Notes: a model not told the origin generated them from the letters alone. DNA of 43,484 bases from Hyphomicrobiales bacterium (GCA_021775615.1 JAJFHL010000256.1:1-43484); one strand, 5' to 3'. Positions 33,750 through 42,462 are shown, counted from the stretch's first letter. Translations and numbers: made by a program.

Positions 33750-33766
33750 GAGCGCCGTCGGCGCTC
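33750..33766. terminator. Short perfect hairpin after the dioxygenase gene
   Basis: GAGCGCC, loop GTC, GGCGCTC: a 7-bp perfect stem 38 bases after the stop codon. No T-run follows, so intrinsic termination is uncertain. Confidence 0.35.
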
Positions 33767-33843
33767 TGGGAGAAAGCCGGTGTGATCCAACCGCCGCGAC
33801 TGACCGTATCGACCGCAGTTGATCCGATGGCGGAGCAGATCAC

Positions 33844-34881
33844 ATGTCGCAGGCCAAGACCGTTCTCGTCACCGGGGCATCCGGCTTCATCGCCAAGCAC
33901 ATCTGTCTGCGGCTCCTGAACGCCGGTTATGCGGTTGTCGGCTCCGTGCGGTCGCTGGAGCGCGGCACCGAGGTGATGGACGCGGTCAGGCCCCAGCTCG
34001 ATGACGACGACGAGCTTGAGCAGCGCTTGCGGTTCGTCGCCCTCGATCTGGGACATGGCAAGGGCTGGCAGGAGGCGATGAACGGCGTCGACATCCTCAT
34101 GCACACCGCCTCCCCGTTTCCCCTGGTGCAACCGGACAATGAGGCAGAGATCATCAGGCCTGCCGTGGACGGGGCCGTGCGGGCGTTGAGCGCGGCGCAT
34201 GCAGCGGGTGTGAAGCGCGTTGTGATGACGTCGTCATCCGTCGCACTCATGTACAAGCAGCTTGAAACCGGGCGCTCGCACTACGACGAAAACGACTGGA
34301 GCGATCTCGATGCACCGGCCACCACTCCTTACGTGAAATCAAAGACGCTGGCGGAACAGGCAGCGTGGGAGTTCATCAAGAACACGGCGTCGCACATGGA
34401 GCTGACGACGATCAACCCGGGGTTCGTCCTGGGCCCCCCGCTCGACGGCACCCTGGGCACATCCCTTCAGGTCGTGCAACGCCTGCTGCAGGCAAAAGAC
34501 CCCATGCTGCCAAACTGTGGATTTCCAACTGTCGATGTACGCGATATCGCGGAAATGCACGTCAGGGCCCTCACCACACCTCAGAGCATCGGCAAACGGA
34601 TCATCGGGTCCGATCGTTTTTTATGGTTCACCGACATGGCAACGACCCTGGCCGGCACCTATCCCAACCGCAGGATCGTGACCCGGCGGGCGCCGAACGC
34701 GCTGATCAGGTTCCTCGCCATGTTCGACAAATCGATCAGGACCATCATTGGCGACCTGGACATCAGGCGAGATCTGTCAAACCAGCGCGCCAAGGATCTG
34801 TTCGGGATGGAGTTTATCGAAGCTGAGGACAGTGTCCGCGCGGCGGCCGGGTATCTGGTCGAAAACCGCCTTGCCGATTAA
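33844..34881 (+). CDS. NAD(P)-dependent reductase, dihydroflavonol-4-reductase-like
   Basis: A 345-residue extended short-chain dehydrogenase. The Rossmann motif GASGFIAKH starts at residue 11 and the active-site Tyr163-x3-Lys167 reads YVKSK, with MTSSSVALMY just before it. Relatives reduce aldehydes or ketones such as dihydroflavonols, cinnamoyl-CoA and methylglyoxal, often with NADPH (Arg37 or Arg40 region SVRSLERG). The actual substrate is unknown. Its end overlaps the convergent sulfatase gene by four bases. Confidence 0.9.
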   Translation: MSQAKTVLVTGASGFIAKHICLRLLNAGYAVVGSVRSLERGTEVMDAVRPQLDDDDELEQRLRFVALDLGHGKGWQEAMNGVDILMHTASPFPLVQPDNEAEIIRPAVDGAVRALSAAHAAGVKRVVMTSSSVALMYKQLETGRSHYDENDWSDLDAPATTPYVKSKTLAEQAAWEFIKNTASHMELTTINPGFVLGPPLDGTLGTSLQVVQRLLQAKDPMLPNCGFPTVDVRDIAEMHVRALTTPQSIGKRIIGSDRFLWFTDMATTLAGTYPNRRIVTRRAPNALIRFLAMFDKSIRTIIGDLDIRRDLSNQRAKDLFGMEFIEAEDSVRAAAGYLVENRLAD

Positions 34882-36308
34882 CCGGGCACCGGCGTGTGAT
34901 TGAAGGCATGCGCGCCGCGGCAGACCGCCTCGCCTCCGAGTGCCGTAATCCTTCGTTTCTGATCGGCAAAGCACGCAGCGTTGACCGCATCCGGATGGCA
35001 AATCTCGCCGAGACGGCGGCGGCCTTCGCCTAAGGCATCGCGAACACCGGGCGCATCGACGCCAGGCTGCGCCAGATCGTTCCGTTCCGCCGGATCGGCG
35101 CCAAGATCGAAGAGCTGCGGCGGATGGCCGACATAGTGGACGTATTTCCAGCGGTCCCAGCGCACCATGAAGGTGGCGGTCGACGACCCGCCATCGTGAT
35201 ACTCCGAGAACACCGTGCGGCCGGGATCGTCATCGCGGCGCGCCAGGTCGCACAGCGAACGGCCCGGAAGCGTTGCCGCGAGCCCGTCGTCAACTCCAGA
35301 AGCCTCCAGCGCGGTTGCCGCAAGATCGACCAGGCTTGCGCCGGTTCCGACCCGGCGGCCCTGGGGCACGCCGGGGCCCGCCACGATGAGAGGCACTCCG
35401 GCGGACGCCTCGTACATGACCTGTTTGGTCCAGAATCCATGGTCTCCCATCATGTCGCCATGATCGGAGAGATAGACCACCAGCGTATCGCCGGCCTGCT
35501 TCGAAGCGTCCAGGGCGGCCAGCACGCGGCCGACGCAATCGTCCATGAACGAGATCAGACCGTAATAGGCCGATTTCGCCGCACGCAGGCGCTCCTCGTC
35601 GAAATGGCGGTCATAGTCGAAGAAGCGGGCGATGTTGCGCAGTTCTGGATGGCGCGGCCGCTCGGATGCGGCGTAGGCGACAGGCAGATCCATGGCGGCC
35701 GGATCGTACATATCGAAAAAATCCCGCGGCGCGGTCAGGGGATAGTGCGGTGAGACCAGCGACACGAAGGCGGCCCATGGGCCGGTGGTGTCCCCCCTGC
35801 CAGCCAGCCACTCCTCGGCCGCCGCCGTGACCGCCCGGTCATAGTCCGTATAGGCGCTGTCGCCAGCCCCGACTTCGGCGGCAAGTTCAGCCGCAGCAGC
35901 AAAGTCGGGCGGGTCCTCGCGCAACAGTCCCGGCAGCCAGCCAACACCATCGACAACATGCATCGGCAGAATCTCGCGCGAAAACCCGTTGTCGTCATCG
36001 GCCGAGCGGAAATGCAGCTTGCCGATGGAGACGGTTTCGACGCCGCCGTCGCGCAGGGCATGCATCCAGCTTCTGCGGGCGCCGTCATAAGGCGCGGCGC
36101 TGTCCCAATGGCCGATGCGGTGCACATAGTCGCCGCAGGCCATGGCCGCGCGGGCCGGCACGCACATGGGAGAGGGCGTATAGGCGTTCTCGAACACCGC
36201 GCCACGTTTCGCCAGGGCATCGAGATGGGGTGTCCTGACAATCGGATGCCCCATGCACCCCATGGCGTCGCGGCGGTGTTCGTCGGAGACGATGACAAGG
36301 AGGTTCAC
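34878..36308 (-). CDS. Type I sulfatase, choline-sulfatase-like
   Basis: A 476-residue cytosolic alkaline-phosphatase-superfamily sulfatase with no signal peptide. Cys49 in CVPAR fits the CxPxR motif whose Cys becomes formylglycine; metal-binding Asp9 (VSDEHRRD) and the later YLSDHGDMMGDHGFW (Asp, His) are also present. The C-terminus (CHPDAVNAACFADQKRRI) recalls BetC choline sulfatases, but no betaine genes are nearby, so other sulfate esters are possible. It follows the GNAT gene with seven bases between, suggesting an operon. A formylglycine-generating enzyme must be encoded elsewhere. Confidence 0.9.
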   Translation of the reverse strand: MNLLVIVSDEHRRDAMGCMGHPIVRTPHLDALAKRGAVFENAYTPSPMCVPARAAMACGDYVHRIGHWDSAAPYDGARRSWMHALRDGGVETVSIGKLHFRSADDDNGFSREILPMHVVDGVGWLPGLLREDPPDFAAAAELAAEVGAGDSAYTDYDRAVTAAAEEWLAGRGDTTGPWAAFVSLVSPHYPLTAPRDFFDMYDPAAMDLPVAYAASERPRHPELRNIARFFDYDRHFDEERLRAAKSAYYGLISFMDDCVGRVLAALDASKQAGDTLVVYLSDHGDMMGDHGFWTKQVMYEASAGVPLIVAGPGVPQGRRVGTGASLVDLAATALEASGVDDGLAATLPGRSLCDLARRDDDPGRTVFSEYHDGGSSTATFMVRWDRWKYVHYVGHPPQLFDLGADPAERNDLAQPGVDAPGVRDALGEGRRRLGEICHPDAVNAACFADQKRRITALGGEAVCRGAHAFNHTPVPG

Positions 36309-36315
36309 TGCAGTC

Positions 36316-36858
36316 TCACTCCATCACCAGCGCCATCATATGGTCATCGACAAAAGAGCCATCGGCGATTTGGAGAAACCTCTTCCGCGTACCTTCGATC
36401 TCGAAGCCGAACCCTTGGTAGATGTGAATGGCCCGTTCGTTGTCAGCAAGTACGTTTGCCTGAATGCGGCGGATTGGCGGCCGTGCCTCGGACTTCGCCC
36501 ATGCCAAGATGTCCCTCAACAGGCGCTGCCCGACGCCATGTCCCTGGAAGTCCGGCGCTACGGCGAGATCCAGAAGTGCCGCATGCCGCAATCGCACTGG
36601 CTTGTACCGCTCCAGCGTCACGTGGCCGGCCAGGCGCTGGCCCGAGACCGCCACGAGGGAGCAGCCGGTTCCCGCCGCGAGCCGGCCGAGTTTCTCTGCA
36701 AACCTGCCTTCATGACATGCATCATCGTCGCCCAGGTCTTCAGGGGTCAGGACGACGCCCGCGCCGATGTCGACCACGGCGCGCTCGATTTCGCGCAGCG
36801 CCGGGGCGTCCGCCGGTTCGGCGGGTCTGACATGGAATTCGGGGCCTGCTCCGCTCAT
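36316..36858 (-). CDS. GNAT-family N-acetyltransferase
   Basis: A 180-residue acetyltransferase of the RimI/PhnO-like style. The acetyl-CoA loop shows as LLDLAVAPDFQGHGVGQRLL, with IQANVLADNERAIHIYQGFGF and then FEIEGTRKRFLQI following. The ATG at 36858 gives MSGAGPEFHVRPAEPAD, a normal GNAT N-terminus; the frame open to 36954 adds atypical sequence. It precedes the sulfatase by seven bases and is probably co-transcribed with it, which suggests action on the same small molecule (for example an amine released by desulfation), though this is inference. Confidence 0.88.
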   Translation of the reverse strand: MSGAGPEFHVRPAEPADAPALREIERAVVDIGAGVVLTPEDLGDDDACHEGRFAEKLGRLAAGTGCSLVAVSGQRLAGHVTLERYKPVRLRHAALLDLAVAPDFQGHGVGQRLLRDILAWAKSEARPPIRRIQANVLADNERAIHIYQGFGFEIEGTRKRFLQIADGSFVDDHMMALVME

Positions 36859-36919
36859 GATGCGATTCGATAGCAGCTTCGCGGTCGTGGCGCGATGCAA
36901 ACCTTCGGCGCGCGGCGGG

Positions 36920-37834
36920 TCAGCGCCTGATCGCAAGGATCCCCGCCAGCACAATCAGTCCGATCCCGATTCCCGACACCGCATCGGGAACCTCACCGAA
37001 GAACGCCAGCCCCCACAGGGCGGCGAAGCCGAGATAGGCGAAGTCGAACGTCGAGACGATGGACGACGGCCCGGCCTGGTAAGCGATGGCGGCGCCGATG
37101 CTGCCGATGAGGATGGCGGCGGCAAGCAGGCCCATGGCCATCCATTCGCGCGCCGACATGGCGATCCATTGCCCGAGAAGAAACTGGTCTGTGGCGGTAC
37201 CCGCCGGCTGCCACAGCCACAGAGCGAGGCTTGCGACGGCACCGATAGAGAGCATCGCCAGATTGAGACAGAAAGACAGAACCAGAGGGTTCTCGCCGCG
37301 GCATCGGGTGCGGGTCAGGATCATCGCCAGCGCATAAAGCACGGCCGAAACAAGCGGCAGCAGGGCGTAGGCGTTGAAGTCGCCCGCCTGGGGTTTGAGG
37401 ATCGCCAGGACCCCGAGAAACCCGAGCGCCACCGCGGCCCAGCCCTGAAGACCCACCCGTTCTCCAAGGAACATCGCGGCAAGAAGCGTGATGAAAAGCG
37501 GCAGCGTGTAGTAGGTGGCCGCCGCGACGGAGAGCGCGACATGCGGCAAAGCCGCGTAATAGGCGATCCACATGCAGGCCAGCATCATGCTTCTCAGCGC
37601 CGTCCACCAAACAGTGCGCGGTACGAGTGCGACGTCCGGATAACGGGTCTTCAGAACGAGGACCAACACGGGGATCGCGATCAACGAGCGCAGGGCGAAC
37701 ACCTGCCACAGCGGAAACGCCGCGCTGACCTGTTTGATCAGCGCATCGCCGAGGGAGAGCGCGAACACGGTGAAGACGATGGCGCACACGGCAAGCGGTA
37801 TGTTGTCTCTTTCACCGTATGACAGCCTGCTCAT
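36920..37834 (-). CDS. EamA-family (DMT) transporter
   Basis: A 304-residue inner-membrane protein with about ten helices in two EamA repeats. VFALSLGDALIKQVS and FALRSLIAIPVLVLVL lie in repeat one, and GSIGAAIAYQAGPSSIVSTF followed by GLAFFGEVPDAVSGIGIG in repeat two, the style of S-adenosylmethionine- or riboflavin-type carboxylate/amine exporters. Substrate unknown. It is divergent from a LysR gene with 92 bases between starts and a dyad in the gap, so it is probably controlled by that regulator. It is upstream of the GNAT-sulfatase pair on the same strand (61-base gap) and could be part of that unit. Confidence 0.88.
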   Translation of the reverse strand: MSRLSYGERDNIPLAVCAIVFTVFALSLGDALIKQVSAAFPLWQVFALRSLIAIPVLVLVLKTRYPDVALVPRTVWWTALRSMMLACMWIAYYAALPHVALSVAAATYYTLPLFITLLAAMFLGERVGLQGWAAVALGFLGVLAILKPQAGDFNAYALLPLVSAVLYALAMILTRTRCRGENPLVLSFCLNLAMLSIGAVASLALWLWQPAGTATDQFLLGQWIAMSAREWMAMGLLAAAILIGSIGAAIAYQAGPSSIVSTFDFAYLGFAALWGLAFFGEVPDAVSGIGIGLIVLAGILAIRR

Positions 37835-37873
37835 TGTTGCGTCCCGCCATGTACTTTCCGGATCGAAGCCTCA

Positions 37874-37895
37874 CATTGATGCAGATACTTCAATG
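37874..37895. promoter_or_regulatory. Candidate LysR operator between EamA and LysR genes
   Basis: CATTGA (37874-37879) and TCAATG (37890-37895) form a perfect 6-bp dyad with a 10-base spacer, in the middle of the divergent promoter region. Spacing fits a LysR-type site. Confidence 0.45.
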
Positions 37896-37926
37896 AGATA
37901 GATTTCGGTAGACGGCATAATTTTCT

Positions 37927-38838
37927 TTGACTGATAAGGAAATTCAAATAATCGGCAATCTTCCCTTCAGCGGTGTGGAAGTGTTTCTCGCGGTTGCCGA
38001 GCATGGCTCTCTGCGCCGGGCGGCAAAGGCGCTTGGCGTGCAGCCGCCGGCGGTGAGCTACCGCCTGAAGGCGCTGGAGAACCGGCTCGGAACCGCCCTC
38101 TTCATCCGGACAACCCGTTCGGTGCAGCTGACCGATGCCGGCCGTGCACTGCTGGCGCGGGCGCGACCGGCGCTCGGAGAACTCGGCGAGGCGCTGGAAG
38201 ACGCCCGCAGTTCGGGCGGCGCCCGCAAGGGCGCCGTCCGGGTGACCCTGCCCTATGCGGCGCACCAGCTGACCATCGCCAAAAAGCTCGCCGAGTTTCA
38301 GCGCCGGTATCCCGATATCGAACTCGAACTGTCTTTCAACGAGGCCTTCGAGGACATCGCCGCCGAAGGTTTCCATGCGGGCGTCAGACTGGGCGATCAA
38401 GTGCATGCGGACATGATCGCAGTGCGTCTCTCGCCGCCGCTGAAAGAAGTGGTGTTCGGAGCGCCGTCCTATTTCGAGCATCACGGCAGGCCGGTAACGC
38501 CGGAGGATCTGCTCGAACACAATTGCATCCGCTACCGCTATATCGCATCGCAGAGATTTGCCGAGTGGCAGTTCAACGCCCACCGGGGCATCACCACGGT
38601 GGCGGTGCGCGGCAACCTGATCGTCAACAGCACGACCGCACTGGTCGCCGCGGCCTGTGACGGCGTCGGCATGGGCTGGCTGTTCCGGCCATGCATCGAA
38701 GACGAGCTGGCGAGCGGCGCGCTTGAGGCCGTGCTCAAAGACCGCTCCATCGAACGGCCGGGATACTTTCTCTATTACCCCAGATCGAATGCACGCATCG
38801 AGGTGCTGCGTGTCTTTATCGATTTCATGCGTGAATAG
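37927..38838 (+). CDS. LysR-family regulator
   Basis: A 303-residue regulator. The helix-turn-helix is at about 15-70 (VEVFLAVAEHGSLRRAAKAL, QPPAVSYRLKALENRLG), followed by the effector domain. The ORF begins with TTG at 37927 (MTDKEIQIIG); no closer ATG preserves the helix-turn-helix region, so TTG is the likely start. It is divergent from the EamA exporter, a common layout for regulator and target. It converges on the VOC gene with six bases between. Confidence 0.9.
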   Translation: MTDKEIQIIGNLPFSGVEVFLAVAEHGSLRRAAKALGVQPPAVSYRLKALENRLGTALFIRTTRSVQLTDAGRALLARARPALGELGEALEDARSSGGARKGAVRVTLPYAAHQLTIAKKLAEFQRRYPDIELELSFNEAFEDIAAEGFHAGVRLGDQVHADMIAVRLSPPLKEVVFGAPSYFEHHGRPVTPEDLLEHNCIRYRYIASQRFAEWQFNAHRGITTVAVRGNLIVNSTTALVAAACDGVGMGWLFRPCIEDELASGALEAVLKDRSIERPGYFLYYPRSNARIEVLRVFIDFMRE

Positions 38839-38844
38839 TGCCGG

Positions 38845-39234
38845 TCACAGTTCCGCGTAGATTTCCAGAACGTTGCCGTCCGGGTCCCTGAAGAACAGGG
38901 TCCGGTGACCGAACTCCTGATCCCTTGGCGGGTCGATGATGTCGACGCCGCGAGCCGTCAGTTCCTCATGGCAGGTATCGACTTCGTCATAGTCGACGCA
39001 GAACGCCAACTGCACGCTTGCCGAACCCTGCGGAGACTCGCCGTCATGCCAGCCATGCCATTGCCCTCTCGGACGAAGGGTGAGAAAGCGCGAACCGACG
39101 CGGAACTTCATCCAGTCCCCATGGTCTTCATCGAGCGGGAACCGCATGGTGTTGAGGTAAAACTCCCGCATCGCCCGGATGTCATGGCAAAGCAGGATGA
39201 CATAGTCGAGCTGCGTGATGGCATCGATACCCAT
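38845..39234 (-). CDS. VOC-family (glyoxalase/dioxygenase-fold) protein
   Basis: A 129-residue protein with two beta-alpha-beta-beta-beta modules of the vicinal oxygen chelate fold. DYVILLCHDIRAMREFYLNT begins module one and FCVDYDEVDTCHEELTARGV begins module two; DPDGNVLEIYAEL at the end carries the conserved metal-ligand Glu. The first His of the usual metal set is not obvious, so metal dependence is unclear. Functions range from glyoxalase to antibiotic-resistance and dioxygenase activities. It is 50 bases downstream of a RidA gene on the same strand and may share its transcript. Confidence 0.87.
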   Translation of the reverse strand: MGIDAITQLDYVILLCHDIRAMREFYLNTMRFPLDEDHGDWMKFRVGSRFLTLRPRGQWHGWHDGESPQGSASVQLAFCVDYDEVDTCHEELTARGVDIIDPPRDQEFGHRTLFFRDPDGNVLEIYAEL

Positions 39235-39284
39235 GAGGGTCCTGTCGCACGGGAGCCAAGCGCCCGTCCACCCGAATCCTGTGC

Positions 39285-39704
39285 TCAGTCGGGTGCGATG
39301 AAGCGATCATCGGGAACAACGGCGACCGGCGTCAGTTCGACGAGAAAATCCTCGTGACCGAGGCCGGCCACCATGACCGACGTGCTCACCGGCGCGGTGT
39401 CGCCGCCGAAGACCTCCGTGCGCACCTCCTGAATTGCCGGCAGCTGGGCGCGGTCGGTGAAGTAGGTGGTGATCGATACGATGTCATCGAGTGTGCCGCC
39501 AACCTGCGCCAAGACCGTGCTTATGTTGCCGAAGCACTGCCGTGTCTGAACCGCAACGTCGCCCCTGCCGACGATCTGCTCGTTCCCGTCCCACGCGACC
39601 TGTCCGGTGAGATAAACCACATGGCCCTCTTGCTGCACGGCGCCCATGGAGAAGCCGCGGCCGCGCGGCCCCCAAACACCTGGTGGATTGAATCCTGTCG
39701 CCAT
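39285..39704 (-). CDS. RidA-family protein (first of a divergent pair)
   Basis: A 139-residue protein of the YjgF/YER057c/UK114 family, trimers that hydrolyse reactive enamines and imines such as 2-aminoacrylate. TGQVAWDGNEQIVGRGDVAVQ (residues about 35-55), the CFGNISTVLAQVGGTLDDIV helix and ITTYFTD are typical. The ATG at 39704 has GGAGG five bases upstream. The C-terminal Arg-x-Glu pattern of archetypal RidA is not clear (FLVELTPVAV), so it may belong to a Rid subgroup without deaminase activity. It is divergent from a second Rid gene. Confidence 0.9.
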   Translation of the reverse strand: MATGFNPPGVWGPRGRGFSMGAVQQEGHVVYLTGQVAWDGNEQIVGRGDVAVQTRQCFGNISTVLAQVGGTLDDIVSITTYFTDRAQLPAIQEVRTEVFGGDTAPVSTSVMVAGLGHEDFLVELTPVAVVPDDRFIAPD

Positions 39705-39769
39705 CGTCACCTCCCATGAAACATCGCCATGTCTGGCACGAACCGCTGGTTCGAGCTAGACTCGGCGCC

Positions 39770-40159
39770 ATGGCAGCAACACCGATCATCCCGGCCATCA
39801 TGCAGTCCTACTACGACGACTGGCGCATGTCGCCGGGACTTGAAACGGGCGGCTTCATCTTCCTCACCGGCCTCACCGGCGCCGAGCCCGACGGGACGCT
39901 TTCCAACGACCCCGAAGAACAGATCAGACAGGCCTTCATCCAGGTCGCGACCGTGCTTTCAGAGGGCGGCCTGACATTCGAAGACGTGGTCGAAATGACC
40001 ACCTATCACGTGGGCCTGAGAGGTCACCTGGAGCTCTTCAAGGAGATACGGGCCGACTATGTCCGCGAACCCTATCCCGCCTGGACGGCGATCGAGGTCG
40101 CCGGCTTCGTGACCGAGGGCGTCATCGTCGAGATCCGCGCGATCGCCCGCAGACGCTAG
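39770..40159 (+). CDS. RidA-family protein (second of a divergent pair)
   Basis: A 129-residue YjgF/RidA-family protein, clearly distinct from its neighbour. FIFLTGLTGAEPDGTLSNDPEEQIRQAF is the family start region (described here as residues about 25-52), with LTFEDVVEMTTYHVGLRGHL and PAWTAIEVAGFV later. IVEIRAIARR at the end keeps the Glu-Ile-Arg/Ala-style C-terminus typical of Rid proteins. The likely start is the ATG at 39770; a frame open to 39716 would overlap the divergent promoter. It converges on the CoA-binding gene with 35 bases between. Confidence 0.87.
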   Translation: MAATPIIPAIMQSYYDDWRMSPGLETGGFIFLTGLTGAEPDGTLSNDPEEQIRQAFIQVATVLSEGGLTFEDVVEMTTYHVGLRGHLELFKEIRADYVREPYPAWTAIEVAGFVTEGVIVEIRAIARRR

Positions 40160-40194
40160 ACCGTTTCACAGGCAACCGATTGAAGACCCAAGGG

Positions 40195-40653
40195 TCAGAT
40201 CGCCTGATTGAGGCGCGGTTTCCAGAAGGGGCGGAACAGCTCGATCTTGGGGCAGCGGTTCATCACCACCTTGAGACCGGCGGCCTCTGCCATGCGGGCC
40301 GCCTCGTCATTGCGCACGCCGATCTGCATCCACACCACCTTGGCGCCGATCTCGATGGCCTCTTCGGTGACGCCGTAGGCAGCTTCGGACGTGCGGAACA
40401 CCTGCACCATGTCGACCGGCTCGTCGATCGAGGACAGGGATTCGCGGCACATGAGACCGCGGATTTCGCTGCCCGCTTCCTTCGGGTTGACAGGGATCAT
40501 GTTGTAACCGGTCTCGTGCAGCACGCGCAGCACGCCATAGCTGAATTTCGTCGGATCGGAACTTGCTCCGACCATGGCGATGGTTTTCACCGACTTGAGG
40601 ATGCCGGCGAGATAGTCGGTCGGGTAGTCTTGGTCATGGTCCATGTAGGTCAT
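40195..40653 (-). CDS. CoA-binding (YccU-like) domain protein
   Basis: A 152-residue Rossmann-fold protein of the CoA_binding_2 family. The nucleotide-binding turn is KTIAMVGASSDPTKFSYGV (about residues 23-41), followed by YNMIPVNPKEAGSEIRGL and VWMQIGVRNDEAARMAEAAG. Such proteins resemble the CoA-binding part of succinyl-CoA synthetase but lack a catalytic domain. Its ATG overlaps the ferredoxin stop by four bases, so it is the third gene of the SBP56 operon. Its role there is unknown. Confidence 0.9.
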   Translation of the reverse strand: MTYMDHDQDYPTDYLAGILKSVKTIAMVGASSDPTKFSYGVLRVLHETGYNMIPVNPKEAGSEIRGLMCRESLSSIDEPVDMVQVFRTSEAAYGVTEEAIEIGAKVVWMQIGVRNDEAARMAEAAGLKVVMNRCPKIELFRPFWKPRLNQAI

Positions 40654-41039
40654 GGGGCTTTCTCCAGGGATGCTGCGCCGGGTCTGATATCGGCCTTGAG
40701 TTCGGCTGGTGCAAGCGGGCTTTGGAACGGGTTGCGGTAAAGTCTGTCATGGCTCTCGACACCAACGTCGAGCGTACAGTGTGATTTCGGGTGGGCGACA
40801 CAGAGCAGCACATAGCCGTCCGCTTCCTGCCGCCCGTTGAGGGCAACGCCTTCGCTCTGGTCAACTTCGCCGTCCAGCAGCTTGGCGGCGCAGGAGATGC
40901 AGCCGCCGTAGCGGCAGCCATAGGGCAGCTCGACGCCCTGCTCTTCGAGCGCGTCGAGAAGCACCTCGTCGCCATAGACCTCGCAGACCCGGCCGCCCCG
41001 ATTGGCAATGGTGATCTTGTATGGCCCGCCGTCACTCAC
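40650..41039 (-). CDS. [2Fe-2S] ferredoxin, plant type
   Basis: A 129-residue electron carrier. The cluster-binding pattern is complete: Cys42, Cys47 and Cys50 in GCRYGGCISC (C-x4-C-x2-C) and Cys80 in YVLLCVAHP. The C-terminal 35 residues after the fold (ending GAASLEKAP) are an extension beyond the usual 95-100 residue domain. The start is a GTG at 41039, two bases after the SBP56 stop, and its end overlaps the CoA-binding gene start by four bases. This tight packing suggests it serves the SBP56 enzyme or a coupled reaction. Confidence 0.9.
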   Translation of the reverse strand: MSDGGPYKITIANRGGRVCEVYGDEVLLDALEEQGVELPYGCRYGGCISCAAKLLDGEVDQSEGVALNGRQEADGYVLLCVAHPKSHCTLDVGVESHDRLYRNPFQSPLAPAELKADIRPGAASLEKAP

Positions 41040-41041
41040 GG

Positions 41042-42406
41042 TCAGATCCAGATATCGGAGGTGCAGTCGCCGCCGGGATAGCGGGTCTCGTGGCAGCGCG
41101 CCGGGCCGTTCGGCTCCTTGCCGAAGTCGACGAAAAACTCCTGGTTGATCGACATGCCGCCGGTCTCGGTGTCGCAGTCGACCATCACCATGCAGCCTCC
41201 GTTCTCGCGGATTTCGGGATAGAACTGGTTGTCCCAGGTGGAGAACAGCGAGGTCGTCACATAGAGCCGCTTGCCGTCGAGCGACAACTGGATCATCTGC
41301 GGCCCGCCGGTGATCTTGCGGCCGTTGACCTCCGGCGCCTTGCCCAGCAGCCCACCCATCCACACCTGGCCGGTCAGCTTGGGATTGTGCGGGTCGGAAA
41401 TATCGTATTGCCGCAGATCGCCATGCAGCCAGTTCGAAAGATAGAGGAACCGGTCGTCCATCGAGAGCAGAATCACCGAGATGAGTCCCGGAACCGGGAT
41501 CGGCCATTCGGGATGGCGCTGGTTCTCGACATCGATGATCTTTTCCCAGACCCATTCGCCGTCCTGCTTCCACCAGTGGATGACGTTTGACGACAATGCG
41601 GCGCCGACGAAGCCGTGGCTCGAGTCCGGATTGTGATGGAAACGCACCTCCAGAGGCACCAGACCGTCTTCACCGAGATAGACGGTGTTCTCGACGCGCT
41701 TGTTCTCGAAATCCCAGAAGTGAATCTCGCGGCCGTATTTCAGGTGGCCGACCTCCTCGAGATCAAAACCCGGCATGAAGGTGTTGGGTGCGGCCCATTC
41801 GGACGAGACCATCACATTGTGGCGCGGCTGGTACCAGAAATCGTAATTGAACTTCATGCCGCCCAGATCATTCTCCCAGCGGCCGACAATCTCGAAATCC
41901 TCGTTGATATGGAGGAAGCCGCCGGGGGCCTCGCCCTTGGCGTCACCGAGCATGGAAATGATGATGTCGGAGCCGAGGCAATGCACCGTATGCGGCGCAG
42001 AGAGGTTGGTCTTCTCCTTGATCTCCGCACCCTCGATCACCTTGTGCAGGGTCGGGTTGCGGGGATCGGTGGCGCAGTCGACGATATGGAGGTTCGAACT
42101 GCGCACCCCCGGCACGATGAGATAGCGCCGCTCCTTGGTGGCATCGTGATGGCACGACGAGCAGGCGTTCCAGCCCATGTGATGCAGTTCGTCGCCGATG
42201 CCCGGCATTTCGAGCCGCGAGATCACCTGGCTGTAGGTCGGGCTGTCCGGGTCGGCATCGATGGTGGCGAGGTAATCGGGCTTCTGGATGCCTGTGCCGA
42301 TGTAGAGCGCGACCGTGTAGAGCAGCAATTCGCGCGGCGCCTGCATGGCCTCGGCCGGCGAGGCATAGCCCGGTCCGCAGCAGTCCGTGGTGCCGTTACC
42401 GGCCAT
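41042..42406 (-). CDS. Selenium-binding protein 1 family (SBP56) methanethiol oxidase
   Basis: A 454-residue beta-propeller protein very similar in style to human SELENBP1 and bacterial MtoX, which oxidise methanethiol with O2 to formaldehyde, H2S and H2O2. Family hallmarks: CCGPGYASPAEAM at the start, GDELHHMGWNACSSC at about 71-85 (Cys82 corresponds to the selenium-binding Cys57 region), YDFWYQPRHNVMVSSEWAAP, NWLHGDLRQYDISDP and the C-terminal RYPGGDCTSDIWI. No signal peptide is visible, unlike the periplasmic Hyphomicrobium MtoX, and the SCO1 and MauG genes found with that enzyme are absent. GGAGA precedes the ATG at 42406. First gene of a three-gene operon. Confidence 0.9.
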   Translation of the reverse strand: MAGNGTTDCCGPGYASPAEAMQAPRELLLYTVALYIGTGIQKPDYLATIDADPDSPTYSQVISRLEMPGIGDELHHMGWNACSSCHHDATKERRYLIVPGVRSSNLHIVDCATDPRNPTLHKVIEGAEIKEKTNLSAPHTVHCLGSDIIISMLGDAKGEAPGGFLHINEDFEIVGRWENDLGGMKFNYDFWYQPRHNVMVSSEWAAPNTFMPGFDLEEVGHLKYGREIHFWDFENKRVENTVYLGEDGLVPLEVRFHHNPDSSHGFVGAALSSNVIHWWKQDGEWVWEKIIDVENQRHPEWPIPVPGLISVILLSMDDRFLYLSNWLHGDLRQYDISDPHNPKLTGQVWMGGLLGKAPEVNGRKITGGPQMIQLSLDGKRLYVTTSLFSTWDNQFYPEIRENGGCMVMVDCDTETGGMSINQEFFVDFGKEPNGPARCHETRYPGGDCTSDIWI

Positions 42407-42462
42407 ATGATCTCTCCCTGGCGCCCTCGGAGCGGACGTCTGCGTGATTGAATTTTCAGAAC

